From Diaporthe sp. PMI_573 (Eukaryota; Ascomycota; Sordariomycetes; Diaporthales; Diaporthaceae): a DNA stretch of 64,000 nucleotides. The notes under the pieces are model-generated. The model saw nothing but the letters and a program-made list of their open reading frames with translations. It was not told where the DNA came from and did no database searches. A program made the translations under genes and the position numbers. Shown here one piece after another: positions 1 to 10,315 of the stretch (within the stretch, counting starts at the first letter, position 1; each line of letters begins with the position of its first letter). The stretch lies in contig JAJTUP010000025.1 in the NCBI GenBank assembly GCA_021399435.1, positions 124,001 through 188,000 on the forward strand, read 5' to 3'.

Positions 1-398
1 TGCCAGAGACCATAGAAGCGGCCCGGAGGGATTTCCCAACGTATCGACGAGCCCTCAAAGCAGTTGCTTCTGCTGGAAACGATGCCAGCAGGTCTGAAGC
101 TATAGCTATCTTGGCTGCTCAAGAGTCTCTGGGTCACGTGGAAAGTCTGGTTTTCAAGATGCTCTACAGGCGCTTCAGTCGTACACTACACGGGAGGATA
201 GGGTGGGCGCCGCGTGCAGCGGAGGCGGGAGATCTTATCTGCGTCTTCGATGGCATGGAACTTCCGTACGCCGTGCGCCCCAACAAGGATACTGGAGGCG
301 TTTACTGCCTTGTTGGAGAGTGCTTGATCGTAGGGCTGATGGCTGAGGAGGTCGCGGCTATGGGTGGCGTTGAGTCTACGATAATCAACCTGGAGTGA
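1..398 (+). CDS. HET-family protein, 3' end only (5' end outside window)
   Basis: The frame opening at base 3 stays open to a TGA ending at 398, giving about 131 residues with no stop. The terminal part contains GRIGWAPRAAEAGDLICVF, then an ELPY..RP segment and YCLVGEC..GLM. This is the C-terminal signature shared by fungal heterokaryon-incompatibility (HET) proteins, downstream of the HET domain itself. The two other HET loci in this window end with the same architecture (GR/NIGI.P..A..GD, VLLR, YRLVGP.YVSGIMQGE). The HET domain is not in the window, so the family call rests on the tail alone. A role in allorecognition or cell death is inferred from the family only. Confidence 0.75.
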   Translation, partial: PETIEAARRDFPTYRRALKAVASAGNDASRSEAIAILAAQESLGHVESLVFKMLYRRFSRTLHGRIGWAPRAAEAGDLICVFDGMELPYAVRPNKDTGGVYCLVGECLIVGLMAEEVAAMGGVESTIINLE

Positions 399-1559
399 CT
401 GGTAGCTTGGGGGTTTTCCCCGTCAACTTGGACCAATTTTCGGTATCAGACATTGTGCTCTCTTGTGACAACTTATCAGTAAATTGATATATCTAATCAG
501 TGTCCGTTTTCAAAGCATCGAAGGAGGGAGGTGACAAAATTTTGATTACAATGTTTTTCGTTCACATCATTCTGCGTCTTTGCTGGGTTTCATACGGGCA
601 ACAAAGTGCGACTTGACCGGGGGGTGAGTCTGTCGACCTGGCTGGCTGGCTCTAGAGCGGCTTGAAGATGTGAACTGACTGCATTCTATCCTGAAATGCG
701 TGCGTACAAGATCTTAGACGGGGCAATTCCATGGCAAAGTTGAGTATCGTGCAAGGAGCCGGTTTTTACTCGGATATTACTTTGTACTCCTGAGAAAGTT
801 TGGATGTGGTACAATGGAAAGGGACGTGATGTTTTGAAGTTCCACCACGGTGCCTCGGTCCAGAGTTGCTGTCGGAACCGAAATCGGCAGGCTGGGCTCG
901 TCTCGCGAGGGCGGCCGAAATGCGCGCAGGTGGACCATTTTAGTGCAGGCGACCGGGCACGCCGGGGCGGCAGGAGATAAGCCAGGCGCGACTGAGCGAT
1001 AAGGAACGTCCCGAAGTTACTGACGTCACGCCTCTCTAATGGCGTTCGTGTGTTCCTTGCTCGGTGCAACAGACGGAGCCAACCAGGCAAACTCAATTGA
1101 CCTCATCGGGGCCAAGGTCCTCGCTGTCCAGCCGGTGACGACTTTGTCGCGAGAGCTCCAGTCTGCAATCGTACTTATTGACGCGCCCCTGCTGTCTCGG
1201 TGGTTCACTATCTCCTCACTTGACTCGCCCAACCTGCCAGCGCATAGATCCATCTCCTCTCACCTCGGCTTCTAGATTCCGAACACTAGATTTCAATCAG
1301 CAACTTCTACAGCGCATCCGTATAGACGTCAGCCATCCGGCGTTTGACCTTGATACCCGTTTGATTATTTCCATCACGAGCCTACCATCAGCGGCGCCTG
1401 TTCACATACATCCTACAATCCTACAGTCCTGCCATCGTCCACTTCTAGACTTTCCTTGCGGCCTCGGAAGCTCCGGAGCAGTTATCTCTGGCCTGCGTGC
1501 CAACCCCGACAGCGAGAGCCTGCCTGCCATCTCTCAGACTTTTAGATTTCTAGACCGCC
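399..1559. other. Intergenic region and promoter/5' leader of the phosphate carrier
   Basis: No convincing coding sequence was found; short ORFs on both strands have no recognisable motif or codon pattern. The last 350 bases before the carrier ATG at 1560 are pyrimidine-rich, as is usual for promoters and leaders of strongly expressed fungal housekeeping genes. Confidence 0.5.
1021..1028. promoter_or_regulatory. CRE-like palindrome TGACGTCA
   Basis: A perfect 8-bp TGACGTCA palindrome, the consensus for CREB/ATF-type bZIP factors, lies about 530 bp upstream of the mitochondrial carrier start. One perfect copy in a 1.1-kb region could be chance; use is not shown. Confidence 0.3.
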
Positions 1560-2573
1560 ATGTCTAAACAAGAAGAGCAACAGCTGCCCAACTACGGGCC
1601 GACTGATTATGTCAAGTTCTTCGGTGCCGGCGCCCTCGCGGCGACCCTCACACATGGCGTATGCTCTCCCTTGAAACTCCCCGACGTCAATGGAAGGACG
1701 AGCTGACATCCCATCCAGGCAGCAACACCGATCGATGTCGTCAAGACAAGAATACAAGTCGACGACGCTATGAAGGGACTTAATATGGTTAAGGCAGGAC
1801 GCACAATTGTTGCCAAAGAAGGTGCATCAGCCCTCCTCACAGGCTTCGGTCCCACAGCGGTTGGATACTTGATCCAAGGTGGTGGAAAGTTTGCAGGCTA
1901 CGAATTCTTCAAGAAGAAGTTCATCGAGATGAGCGGATCGACCGAGAAGGCAACTCAGAACCGCACCGCCATCTACCTGGGCGCATCCGCCACCGCAGAG
2001 TTCTTCGCCGACATCGCCCTGTCACCACTAGAAGCGACACGTATTCGCCTCGTGAGCCAGCGCGGCTACGCAAGTGGTCTCGCCACAGGCTTCATGCGCA
2101 TGGCGCGGGAAGAAGGCTTCAGGGGTTTCTACTCGGGCTTCGTGCCGCTGCTGTTCAAGCAGGTGCCCTACGCGGTGGGCCAGTTCTCCGTGCACGAGGC
2201 GGCCAACGAGATGATCTACCGCGCCATGGGCCCGGAGAGGAAGGCCAGGCTCACGCAGCTCGAGTCCACCGGCGTGGAGCTGACGTCGGGCGTCGTCGCC
2301 GGTGTCGCCGCGGCCATCCTGTCCCACCCGGCCGACACCCTGCTGTCGGCTATCAACAAGGGCGCAGGAGACAAGTCGCAGAGCACCACCGCGAGGATGT
2401 TCTCCCTGGCGCGCGAGTTTGGCCCCAGGAGGCTGCTGACTACCGGGCTGGCCCCGCGTGTGGTCATGACTTGTGGGCTGGTCGCTGGGCAGTTTGTCAT
2501 TTACGCGCAGTGCAAGGCGCTTGTTGGTGCCCCGCCCGGAATTGAGATTCATAAAGAGGAGACGTTGGCGTGA
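1560..2573 (+). CDS. mir1: Mitochondrial phosphate carrier (SLC25A3/Mir1 type)
   Basis: Exons 1560-1658 and 1719-2573 flank a 60-bp GT..AG intron and give 317 residues. The join restores the first carrier signature, ...LTHG|AATPIDVVKTRIQ. The other two carrier repeats are visible at PLEATRIRL and PADTLLS, giving the three-repeat, six-helix MCF fold. The best family match from memory is the Mir1/PIC phosphate carrier: GALLTGFGPT..GY.IQG..KF.GYE.FKK, ADIALSPLEATRIRLVSQ, and GFVPLLFKQVPY. Function is import of inorganic phosphate with H+ into the mitochondrial matrix. Length is normal for the family and there is no sign of damage. The ATG at 1560 is chosen because it opens the only frame that reaches the first transmembrane segment (YVKFFGAGALAAT). 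Confidence 0.93.
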
Positions 2574-3145
2574 GCCGAAGTGGGTCTTCTTATCTCGGCG
2601 TTTCGAAGAGGGGGAAAATACAATGTAGACGGCGCTTACGGAGTCGGAGGGGCGGCGTCTAGAGTATCCAATTACAGAGCCAATTTTCCGAGTGCAGTGG
2701 CCTCATCATGAATCAGCCATCTCAGCTTCCGTAACATTTTTGCATGCAAGAATTAACCAACAGTGCAGTACCCCGCGCTGGAGCCTGGCATAGCCACGGT
2801 TGCGATATGCAGGAGACCAACATGTATGGATGCTCATCCACTGACCATGGCTCGCTTAACGCCCTTCCACTAACTTGTATTAGCGCCTCAGATACCTACT
2901 GCCCACTCCGAGCATCGGATTTTCAGACCGCACGACACACGTTGTCGAGGGTGTCGACGTCAATTCCCAGCTCGTTGCTTCCTCTCCGACTACAATGCTC
3001 ACTTTCGTCTTCTAAAATCGTTGGCCAGACTTAAATTGTGCAGCAATCAGTTTATATATGCTTTAGGAATGGTCAAACATTCATCAAATTTCCCAAATAA
3101 CAAACTATCGCCTTTGGCCTCCGCCAAGGGCTTCGTCGATTGCGT
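2574..3145. other. Intergenic, no gene recognised
   Basis: This is the 3' flank of the carrier and the 5' flank of the acidic ORF. Short ORFs here look random; no repeat or motif stood out. Confidence 0.5.
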
Positions 3146-3682
3146 ATGGACACCGATACATTATCGTCGTACTCCGCTGGGCGGATGGTACATCACGCAA
3201 CAGTGCACATGGATTGCACGTCCGACACAATGAACGCTGCGATCCGGGGCTCCGAAACGGTAAAAGCTTTGGAAGTGGTTGTAGTGAAAATCATAGAACA
3301 GCAGCTGGATCAGGAAGCCATTAATATCGACAACGATCTACGCTCGCATGAGTTGGATGAGGATTATCAAACGGATGAGGTTCACAATGTCAATGCAAGC
3401 ATCATGGCTGAAGACGAGGTATCGAAAGAGGCTACGAGTTCTGAAGCGGATGCGATCTTCATAGAGAAGGAAGAGGATATGTCTGAAGTAGAAGACAGTA
3501 GTGTGACGACTGAGACTGTCGAGCCAGTCGAGAGTGTTGAAGATGGCGAGAATGTCGACAATCTCAAACCCCGTCGAGTCCCGCTCAAGAGGTCGGAATG
3601 GTTCGCAGGTTGGCTCATGGAGGCTGCTGAATGGGAGGGTCGCAACTGGAACAGAAGCCTGACGCGGTGGAACACCCTGTGA
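3146..3682 (+). CDS. Small acidic hypothetical protein
   Basis: A single open frame of 178 residues runs from the ATG at 3146 to the TGA ending at 3682. The middle (about residues 55-140) is strongly acidic and rich in E, D, S and V with no long hydrophobic stretch, so it is probably disordered and soluble. The C-terminal 35 residues change character: basic KPRRVPLKRSEW, then a Trp-rich amphipathic stretch (WFAGWLMEAAEWEGRNWNRSLTRW). I recognise no family. The acidic-to-Trp-rich layout, without stop codons over 540 bases, favours a real gene, but there is no homology support. It could also be the last exon of a longer gene. Confidence 0.45.
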   Translation: MDTDTLSSYSAGRMVHHATVHMDCTSDTMNAAIRGSETVKALEVVVVKIIEQQLDQEAINIDNDLRSHELDEDYQTDEVHNVNASIMAEDEVSKEATSSEADAIFIEKEEDMSEVEDSSVTTETVEPVESVEDGENVDNLKPRRVPLKRSEWFAGWLMEAAEWEGRNWNRSLTRWNTL

Positions 3683-4281
3683 GAAACGCTGTCTTATTAG
3701 TAATTATCATTGCTTTGCATGTTATGAGTCGACTCTTTCAGCATGGCGCTATCTGCGGGAGCGGTTTCTAGCAGCTATGTCGCGGATACAGCGAACAACT
3801 CGGTAAATAAACAGATTGCTTGTGATACTTGAGCCACAGAGGAGCAGCCTTTCTTCAAGAATACTCACATTTGACGGCAGATAAACCCAAAGGCTTTCCT
3901 GGCGTTAGTAAACTTCGAGACCAAGGTGTGGGTCCGATTTGGTGTGCACGGCTATTTGGGCCGTGGTGCCTCGGAAAAGCACACGGCGCTTGTTCAGCGA
4001 TGCTCATAGGTCGCTCACTCAGGATGCGCTCCTCTTAAACAGTCTTCCAAAGTACGTGTGGATGTATATAAAACTATACTTTCCAGTCTCATGTCATCCT
4101 AGTGATTTTGCTCATATCATAAGGCACTTACTTTTATTATCATCATCTTTGTATACTAAGTCACGAAACATCCCCAACATCATTTTCAGATTTCATTCGA
4201 GGCGACTGGCTCTCCTCACAGACGACTTATCGGATCATCTCCCTTGACCCAAATCCTGCCTAGCAAGCCACGTTTGCCGAA
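3683..4281. other. Intergenic; promoter of HET gene
   Basis: No gene is visible. It contains a TATA-like box (separate entry) and an AT/pyrimidine-rich leader just before the HET ATG. Confidence 0.5.
4065..4073 (+). promoter_or_regulatory. TATA-like box upstream of HET gene
   Basis: TATATAAAA lies about 210 bp upstream of the HET gene ATG at 4282. The distance allows a leader of about 150-180 bases. Consensus match only. Confidence 0.4.
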
Positions 4282-6213
4282 ATGGTTACCAGCTTTTTGT
4301 CGTGGGTCACGCAGGATGACCACGAATCGGCGTACCTGGAGAAATCACCAATGCTCTCGGAGGAGAGACCTCACACCCCACAATGTCTTCCAAAGAGACC
4401 GCCCAAGGACATATCATCAGTTTATGAGTCGTGCAAGTTAGGACCAGGAGAATTCCGAGTATTCCTCATGGATCCGTCAGAAGCCTACGAATCACCAATT
4501 GTTGGGCATCTCTGCAAGCTACCTCTCAACAGCGCCGGAAGATTCGCGGCACTGTCATATCGCTGGGAAGGGTCTCTGAAGAACACCATCGATATCAACG
4601 GAGCCGAGCTTGCTGTGACGGAGAACCTCTTCTCGGCCTTGAAGGCATTACGATCAGAGAGCGGTGGACTACCAACGCCCATTTGGGTAGACAGCATCTG
4701 TATCAATCAGATGGACATCGCTGAGCGCGGCCAACAGGTCCCGTTAATGGGCCAGATATACTCCGAGGCATCGCCTGTTCAGGTATGGCTGGGCGAGGAG
4801 TGTCCGGGTGTGGAGGAGGCATTCAAACTGGTCGATGACTGCGGAGAATGCTCGCCGGAGGAAGCTTTGGCCCGGATGCTCCAGGACGAGCAAGGGGCCC
4901 GAGCTCTTACCGACGTCTTGCATCGGTCTTACTGGGACCGTATGTGGATGTTCCAAGAGATCGTACTCGCAGGACACATCACTGTGCATTGCGGTAGCCA
5001 CGAGGTGCCATGGACCTACTTCAAGTGGCTGAACACCCTTTCTGGACATATTGAGATCTGGCTTGATGCTCAAGTGCAGAATAGCTGGATCCTCGAGCTT
5101 CGGAAGGCACTCTTCAGGATCTCGCTCTTCGGCATCCCCAGGCAAGAAGCCCAGGACATAAACGCAGTCGTCACTCAGACACGAGAGCTGCATTGCCAGG
5201 ACCCAAGGGACAAGCTCTACGCCCTCGTTGGTGTGTGCGAGCCGTTGAACAGGATGCTGAAAGTGGATTACTCCGCTCCCGCACGCGATGTGTACACCTC
5301 GTTTACTAAGAGTCAGATCGAGGCAGACGGGGAGCTTTACATGATCCTCACCGCTGGTTTGCATAACCCTGTGGATGGCGAGGACCTCGAACTTCCTTCT
5401 TGGGTTCCCGATCTCCGCGGGACGGCTGCCGTGGACACCCGGTACATGGGTGGTGCTTATTTGGAGCTTTTCAACGCTGATAACAACAACGGTCACGACC
5501 CCTTTTATGCGTTTTCTGAAGACTCTGATCGTAGCATCCTTCAGGTCGAAGCATTGCTGCTAGAGACGATCCTTGAAACACTGCCTTTCGAAAACGACGA
5601 CGAGACGGGGCGCCAAAGATTGACAAAAACCTTTTGCCTGACAGACGACGGTGACTTTTCAGTGTCAAAACTTCGCCAGTTCTTTCAAGTGACAGTCTCA
5701 GAGAACGCAGGGTTCTACGGGAACAAAGAGGACCCCGATGGAACTCACAAGGAGAGGAAGGAACGTCTCATCCTCGGCTTCTCCGGAGACTTGCAGCGCC
5801 TTCACGGATCTCGCCCGGAGTTCAATGAATTCTTGGAGTCATTCAACTGTGATGGCCTTGATCTGATAGATCTTAAGTCTCAATGTTCGGCCCCAACTTC
5901 AACATCGAATGGCGATGACGTTCATTTCAATGAGCTGGAGTATCTGCAACGAACATTACTACACAGAGATAGTCGTGACTCCACCATGTTCAACACGAAC
6001 AACGGGAACATAGGCATATGTCCTCACATTGCGCAGTGTGGAGACACTGTTGCCATCGTTCGAGGTTGCCGAGTTCCTGTGTTGTTGCGCAGACAGGAGC
6101 AATATTTTAGGCTTGTCGGTCCGGCTTATGTGTCTGGTGTGATGCAAGGAGAAGCTCTTTCAGGGATAGACTGCTCAGAAGCTTCACCATTCACACGTGT
6201 TGAGATAGTATGA
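4282..6213 (+). CDS. HET-domain (heterokaryon incompatibility) protein, intact
   Basis: Single exon, 643 residues. The HET domain spans roughly residues 88-235, with diagnostic blocks FAALSYRWEG, PIWVDSICINQ, ERGQQVPLMGQIY, VWLGEE, and YWDRMWMFQEI. After it come DPRDKLYALVGV, LPSWVPDL, and the C-terminal tail GNIGICPHIAQCGD..RVPVLLRR..YFRLVGPAYVSGVMQGE. Known HET proteins act in non-self recognition and can trigger regulated cell death; the trigger and partner of this one cannot be read from sequence. The frameshifted locus at 11786-13692 is a close relative along its whole length, so the two probably arose by duplication. A TATA-like box lies about 210 bp upstream. All domain blocks are present and I see no damage. 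Confidence 0.93.
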   Translation: MVTSFLSWVTQDDHESAYLEKSPMLSEERPHTPQCLPKRPPKDISSVYESCKLGPGEFRVFLMDPSEAYESPIVGHLCKLPLNSAGRFAALSYRWEGSLKNTIDINGAELAVTENLFSALKALRSESGGLPTPIWVDSICINQMDIAERGQQVPLMGQIYSEASPVQVWLGEECPGVEEAFKLVDDCGECSPEEALARMLQDEQGARALTDVLHRSYWDRMWMFQEIVLAGHITVHCGSHEVPWTYFKWLNTLSGHIEIWLDAQVQNSWILELRKALFRISLFGIPRQEAQDINAVVTQTRELHCQDPRDKLYALVGVCEPLNRMLKVDYSAPARDVYTSFTKSQIEADGELYMILTAGLHNPVDGEDLELPSWVPDLRGTAAVDTRYMGGAYLELFNADNNNGHDPFYAFSEDSDRSILQVEALLLETILETLPFENDDETGRQRLTKTFCLTDDGDFSVSKLRQFFQVTVSENAGFYGNKEDPDGTHKERKERLILGFSGDLQRLHGSRPEFNEFLESFNCDGLDLIDLKSQCSAPTSTSNGDDVHFNELEYLQRTLLHRDSRDSTMFNTNNGNIGICPHIAQCGDTVAIVRGCRVPVLLRRQEQYFRLVGPAYVSGVMQGEALSGIDCSEASPFTRVEIV

Positions 6214-6458
6214 GAGCTTTTGGGTTTTATAGAACACGGTCGGAATGCTCAAAAGTCTGTTTTCGGCTCGCAGAATCATGTTACTTCATCTTAAATGTAT
6301 ACAAGACTCTTTAAAGTTCCACTTCTAAGCATTCTTACTCTACACTCCATTCGTACATCATGTTGTAGTAAGCTGGCAATTATCAACCTTGCACAATCGC
6401 AATCTCAGAACCATCGTCGGTTGTCTGAAGCTCCGGAATGGCCCGTACATGTAACGAA

Positions 6459-8375
6459 TCACTGGAGATCCTCCTTGATGAGACTAGCACCGAGCTCGGC
6501 CAACCCATAAACAACCGACTGTGTGTTCGCCACGGCTTGAATAGGCACGATGCTTGCGTCACAGACACGCAAGTTGGAACAACCATGGACACGCAGTCTT
6601 TCGTCCACAACACCGCCCAGTGCACATGGCATCATGGAACATGTGCCAACGTAGTGGTGACTACCATCGACTGTACGTTTGACGTACTCCCTGGCGTCAG
6701 CCAGATCTGTCCAGCGATCTTGACGGGGCTTCAAGTGGCGCGCGAGCGGCTCTGAACGGCCAATCACTTGCTCCTTGAAGCGTAGTTGGCGCGCCAGGAT
6801 CTTCAGGTCCACTTTCGCATTCCATCGTCAGTATTTGCAAAGTTCAATTGCGAGGTGTATTGGGGACGCCTTAAGCGCACTTGATGGGTTGCAGAGCCGA
6901 GGCGGCCCGCGGACAGGGACTTAAGACAAGGAAGGTGACTCACACTGGTGGGACAGATATCGGGGGTCAACGATTACACCGTCGTTGCTGCCAGCGTGTT
7001 CCGGAGTGGCACTGGTGATGTGTACTGAGCCACGCGACAGCGGGTGTGCGATCTCGATCGCAACGGAGATCCATTTGCCAGGGGCGCGATAAGCTGGACT
7101 TGAGTCAAAGGGCACATAGGCTGGGCCCATCACGTAGTGTCCTAATGGCTGTCGAGGGTCTGTGAGAACGGAGCGCACAAAGTCCTCGTGGGCTGCCGCA
7201 AAGGCTAGCGTAGTCGGAGAAGAGCGCTGGGCATCAACTTCGGAACCCAGAGTCGACAGCAGGTCCTGGAGGTCCCGGCACCCCTCGTCGGTGTGAAGCT
7301 CAGGCATCGGAAGGTGCGCAGTAGTGATCATGTTGCATGTGCCCATCGGCCCCGTGCCTTTGGTTGCATACTCTTGCATGGCAGCGGCGACGGCTTCGGG
7401 TTCCTGGCGGAAGAAAGCGTCGATGGTCTCCACGTCGTTGTTCACTTCGAATGCCACGCCTGTAAAGACGTGGTTCTGAAGGTTCTCGCCGACGTGTGGA
7501 TTGTCGACGACGACTTCGACTCCCAGACTCTGAAGGAGTTTAGCTCCACCTATTCCAGAGAGCTCAAGAAGTCGGGGCGAGTTGATGGCACCCCCAGAGA
7601 TGATGACCTCTCTGCGGACGTTGACTGCCTCAGAAATTCCATCCTTTGTGATATACTGGACCCCTTTGGCGACAGCATCCGTGCCTGCTGAAGGCTTGGC
7701 AAGCAATACTTTGGTCACCGTTGTTTCCGTCAGGACAGTGAGGTTTTCGAGGCTTCGAACTGGGTCGAGATATGCATTGGTAGCATAACTTCGCTGCTTC
7801 GTCGCCGGATCGATGCTTTCTGGTGCAATGACAGCCCCACAAGTGTGGCCGGCAAAGGGGTCAGATGTCGGGAAGCCAATGGACTCCAAGCCGTAGAACC
7901 AAGCTTTCTGTAATGGGGTGGTAGGCTCAGAAACTCTGACTTGAAGAGGGCCATCTCCCTCCTGAGCCCCAGAGGTCTTATGAAGCGTAAAAGCTTTTCT
8001 CAGGGCCTTTTCGAAAGCTTCATAGCTCCAGCCCTCGTTGCCGAGTTTCTCCCAAGCCTCGACGTGTGCTTTTGAAGTAGGGACAAAGAGAAAGCTGTTG
8101 ATCGCACTCGATCCTCCCAAGGCACGACCCCGGGGGACGGTGATGACCTTACGCCCAGTTTCATCCTGTTGGGTGGTCTGAAAGGTCCAGGAGGTGGAGG
8201 GGTTGGCCAGCAGCGGCCAGGCACCAGGGGTAAGCGTACTTGGATCTGAGGTGCGGTCCTGGCCACTCTCGATAACCAAAACCTGCAGGCTTTTGTTCTC
8301 AGAGAGGCGATTTGCCAGCACGAGACCAGCAGTACCACCGCCAATGATGACAATGTCATACGTCTCGAGAGCCAT
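6459..8375 (-). CDS. GMC-family FAD oxidoreductase
   Basis: On the minus strand, exon 1 is 8375-6944 and exon 2 is 6811-6459, with a 132-bp intron starting GTGAGT. The splice restores DPRYLSHQLDLKILARQLRF, typical of GMC enzymes; read-through would stop shortly after. The protein has 594 residues. The N-terminal dinucleotide-binding motif is DIVIIGGGTAGLVLANRLSE (residues 6-25). The GMC signature PRGRALGGSSAINSF and the active-site regions HYVGTCSMMP (His) and ANTQS (Asn) are present. The enzyme oxidises an alcohol or sugar with FAD (aryl-alcohol, glucose or choline oxidase/dehydrogenase type); the substrate cannot be assigned. There is no signal peptide, so it is probably intracellular. The start is the ATG at 8375, just ahead of the FAD motif. 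Confidence 0.92.
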
Positions 8376-9451
8376 ACTGATGAACTAAAACTTGTTTGGA
8401 GTCGCTGATGTTCTAGGGTATGAACGGAGAAGAATCTGGAGGACGAGGAGAGGTTGAGCAAGAAAAGGCCAGAGGCTGGTGGCGATGATTATGATCTGCT
8501 GAAAGATATAATTCAACCTTCTAGCCCCATTAGCCAGTGTGGTGTTGGCTAGCAACCAACAACTTGTGGTTTTGGCCTGAGATGTATTGTGCATCTCTGT
8601 CATTCACGGCATGCAGTTATGTGTTACCAACAATAGCACATTAATGTTGCATTGCATTCAAGTACGGATCCTTTGGACTTGGAAATTGCACGTTGGTCAC
8701 TAGCCAACAAGCTACGGAACTATCTTTTGGCCACTACACTGCACATTCATGAGGGTTTGATCAACTGTATTGGCCGCGAGGCGGGCAATCCCTGGAGGTC
8801 ACTGCCGGCAAATCTGCTGGGCACGTGACCTGGCACGGTGATACGTGCCGACTGTGGCTGGGCGCAGCCCAGGGACGGCCCCTATCTAAGGAAGTAAAAA
8901 CAAACCAAGCTGTCCTCCTCTGAATACCAAAAAACGCCAAGACTTTTCCTCCACTTTTCTTCCTAGGTGTGGGTGGGTGGGTGAATTAGAATGCAGTGCA
9001 CAAGTGGCCCGCGGGCGGCTGATGACAGATGAGAGAAGAGGGGAATTCGTGGGACAAATGCAGGCGGGGGACACACTCCTTTTTGTCCATCCGCTTCCGT
9101 GTACACAGATACTGTCATCAATTGGCCACTGAGAATTTTGGTGGAGCTATGTGTGTTGTTGTCTCGAGGCTGCCAGCAGCTGTGCCGCAATTGGTGCCGA
9201 TTGTGAGAATCCTGCGCCAAGTCTCAATCATTGGAGGCCAAAGTGACAGATCTTGTGCGGTCTGTTCATCGCAGGATGGAATGCCCGACTGGCCAGCGTG
9301 TTTCATGGGAAATCGATTGCACATCGCGAGCAGGAGTTGTGTGAAAGTCAGGACGAATGGAGAGCAGTACAACTGGACCAGCGTCAGTTAAGTTTATTAA
9401 AGACATGTAAAGACATGTCATGGACCATAGTCACTTGCCTCTTGACACTGG
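8376..9451. other. Intergenic, promoter of GMC gene
   Basis: About 1.1 kb without a supported gene. It includes the upstream region of the minus-strand GMC gene and the 3' flank of the NYN gene, plus a short GTGGGTGGGTGGGTG run near 8968. No repeats or RNA gene recognised. Confidence 0.5.
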
Positions 9452-10315
9452 CTAAGTTAAACGCCGCCGCTTCTCAGAGCTTAAGGCGTCGATGAGCTGT
9501 ACCATGCATATTGGCGCCGCATTAGGGCGCCGAACAAGCTCCACGTTCAGAATCCCGGAAGCTTCTGCCAGCTCGCGCAGCTTGCCGAAGCCATAGTTGG
9601 CAGCGTTGAAGTCTGGCGACTGCTTGGTGAGGTAACTGCCGACGGTGGCAAGGTTGGCCTGACCATCGTCCTCTGCGCAGGCTTCCACGGCCATCTTCAG
9701 GATCCTGAGGGCCTTTGCGTCCAGCCTCCCAGTCGCAGGGCCAGAGCGGGCGGGTGCTGTAGTCGGTGAGACGCCAGCACCGGCAGGGTTGCCTTGAATC
9801 GCTGGGGCGACAGGCCGCCGGGCAGCAACGTCTGCGACGGCCTCGGAGCTGATCGGATGCGGTTTTTCGTCGATGGTGGGCACTATTTCTAGTGCATGGA
9901 AGTAATAGAATTTGTCGCAGGCGCTGATAAAGGGGCGCGGCGTCTTCCATTCGCCAAAGCCGTAGACCGTGAGCCCTTGTTCGCGAATGCGTACGGCGAG
10001 GCGAGTGAAGTCGCTATCGCTCGAGACAAGGCAGAAGCCGTCAAAGCGGCCAGTGTAGAGCAGGTCCATGGCGTCGATGATCATGGCGCCGTCAGTGGCG
10101 TTCTTGCCGGTGGTGTAGGCAAACTGCTGGACGGGCTGGATTGAGTGCTCAAGGAGGCACTTCTTCCAGGGCCCAAGGTTAGGCTGAGTCCAGTCGCCAT
10201 ATATCCGTCTGACGCTCGCAGTTCCGTGCTTGGCGATCTCGGCCAGGATACCTGTGATCACTTTGGCCGAGACGTTGTCGCCGTCGATGAGCAGAGCAAG
10301 CCTGTCTGATCCCAT
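9452..10315 (-). CDS. NYN (PIN-like nuclease) and OST-HTH/LOTUS domain protein, bacterial type
   Basis: Intronless, 287 residues from the ATG at 10315; an upstream TTG in the same frame is not used as a start. Residues 5-150 form a NYN domain: LALLIDGDN with the first acidic residues, DGAMIIDAMDLL, and FCLVSSDSDFTRLAVRIREQG. These acidic clusters are the metal-binding site of PIN/NYN RNases. A Pro/Ala-rich linker follows. A C-terminal segment (about 195-280, DAKALRILKMAVEA...VGSYLTKQSPDFNAANYGFGKLRELAEAS) matches the OST-HTH/LOTUS fold, which binds RNA. Likely role: an RNA-binding metal-dependent ribonuclease. This exact domain pair and spacing is the common bacterial DUF88-type architecture, and the gene has no introns, which suggests transfer from bacteria (inference). 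Neighbours give no functional clue. Confidence 0.88.
   Translation of the reverse strand: MGSDRLALLIDGDNVSAKVITGILAEIAKHGTASVRRIYGDWTQPNLGPWKKCLLEHSIQPVQQFAYTTGKNATDGAMIIDAMDLLYTGRFDGFCLVSSDSDFTRLAVRIREQGLTVYGFGEWKTPRPFISACDKFYYFHALEIVPTIDEKPHPISSEAVADVAARRPVAPAIQGNPAGAGVSPTTAPARSGPATGRLDAKALRILKMAVEACAEDDGQANLATVGSYLTKQSPDFNAANYGFGKLRELAEASGILNVELVRRPNAAPICMVQLIDALSSEKRRRLT

Noticed and set aside
4744..5496. 250-codon minus-strand ORF inside the HET gene
   Set aside because: Antisense shadow of a fully conserved HET coding frame.
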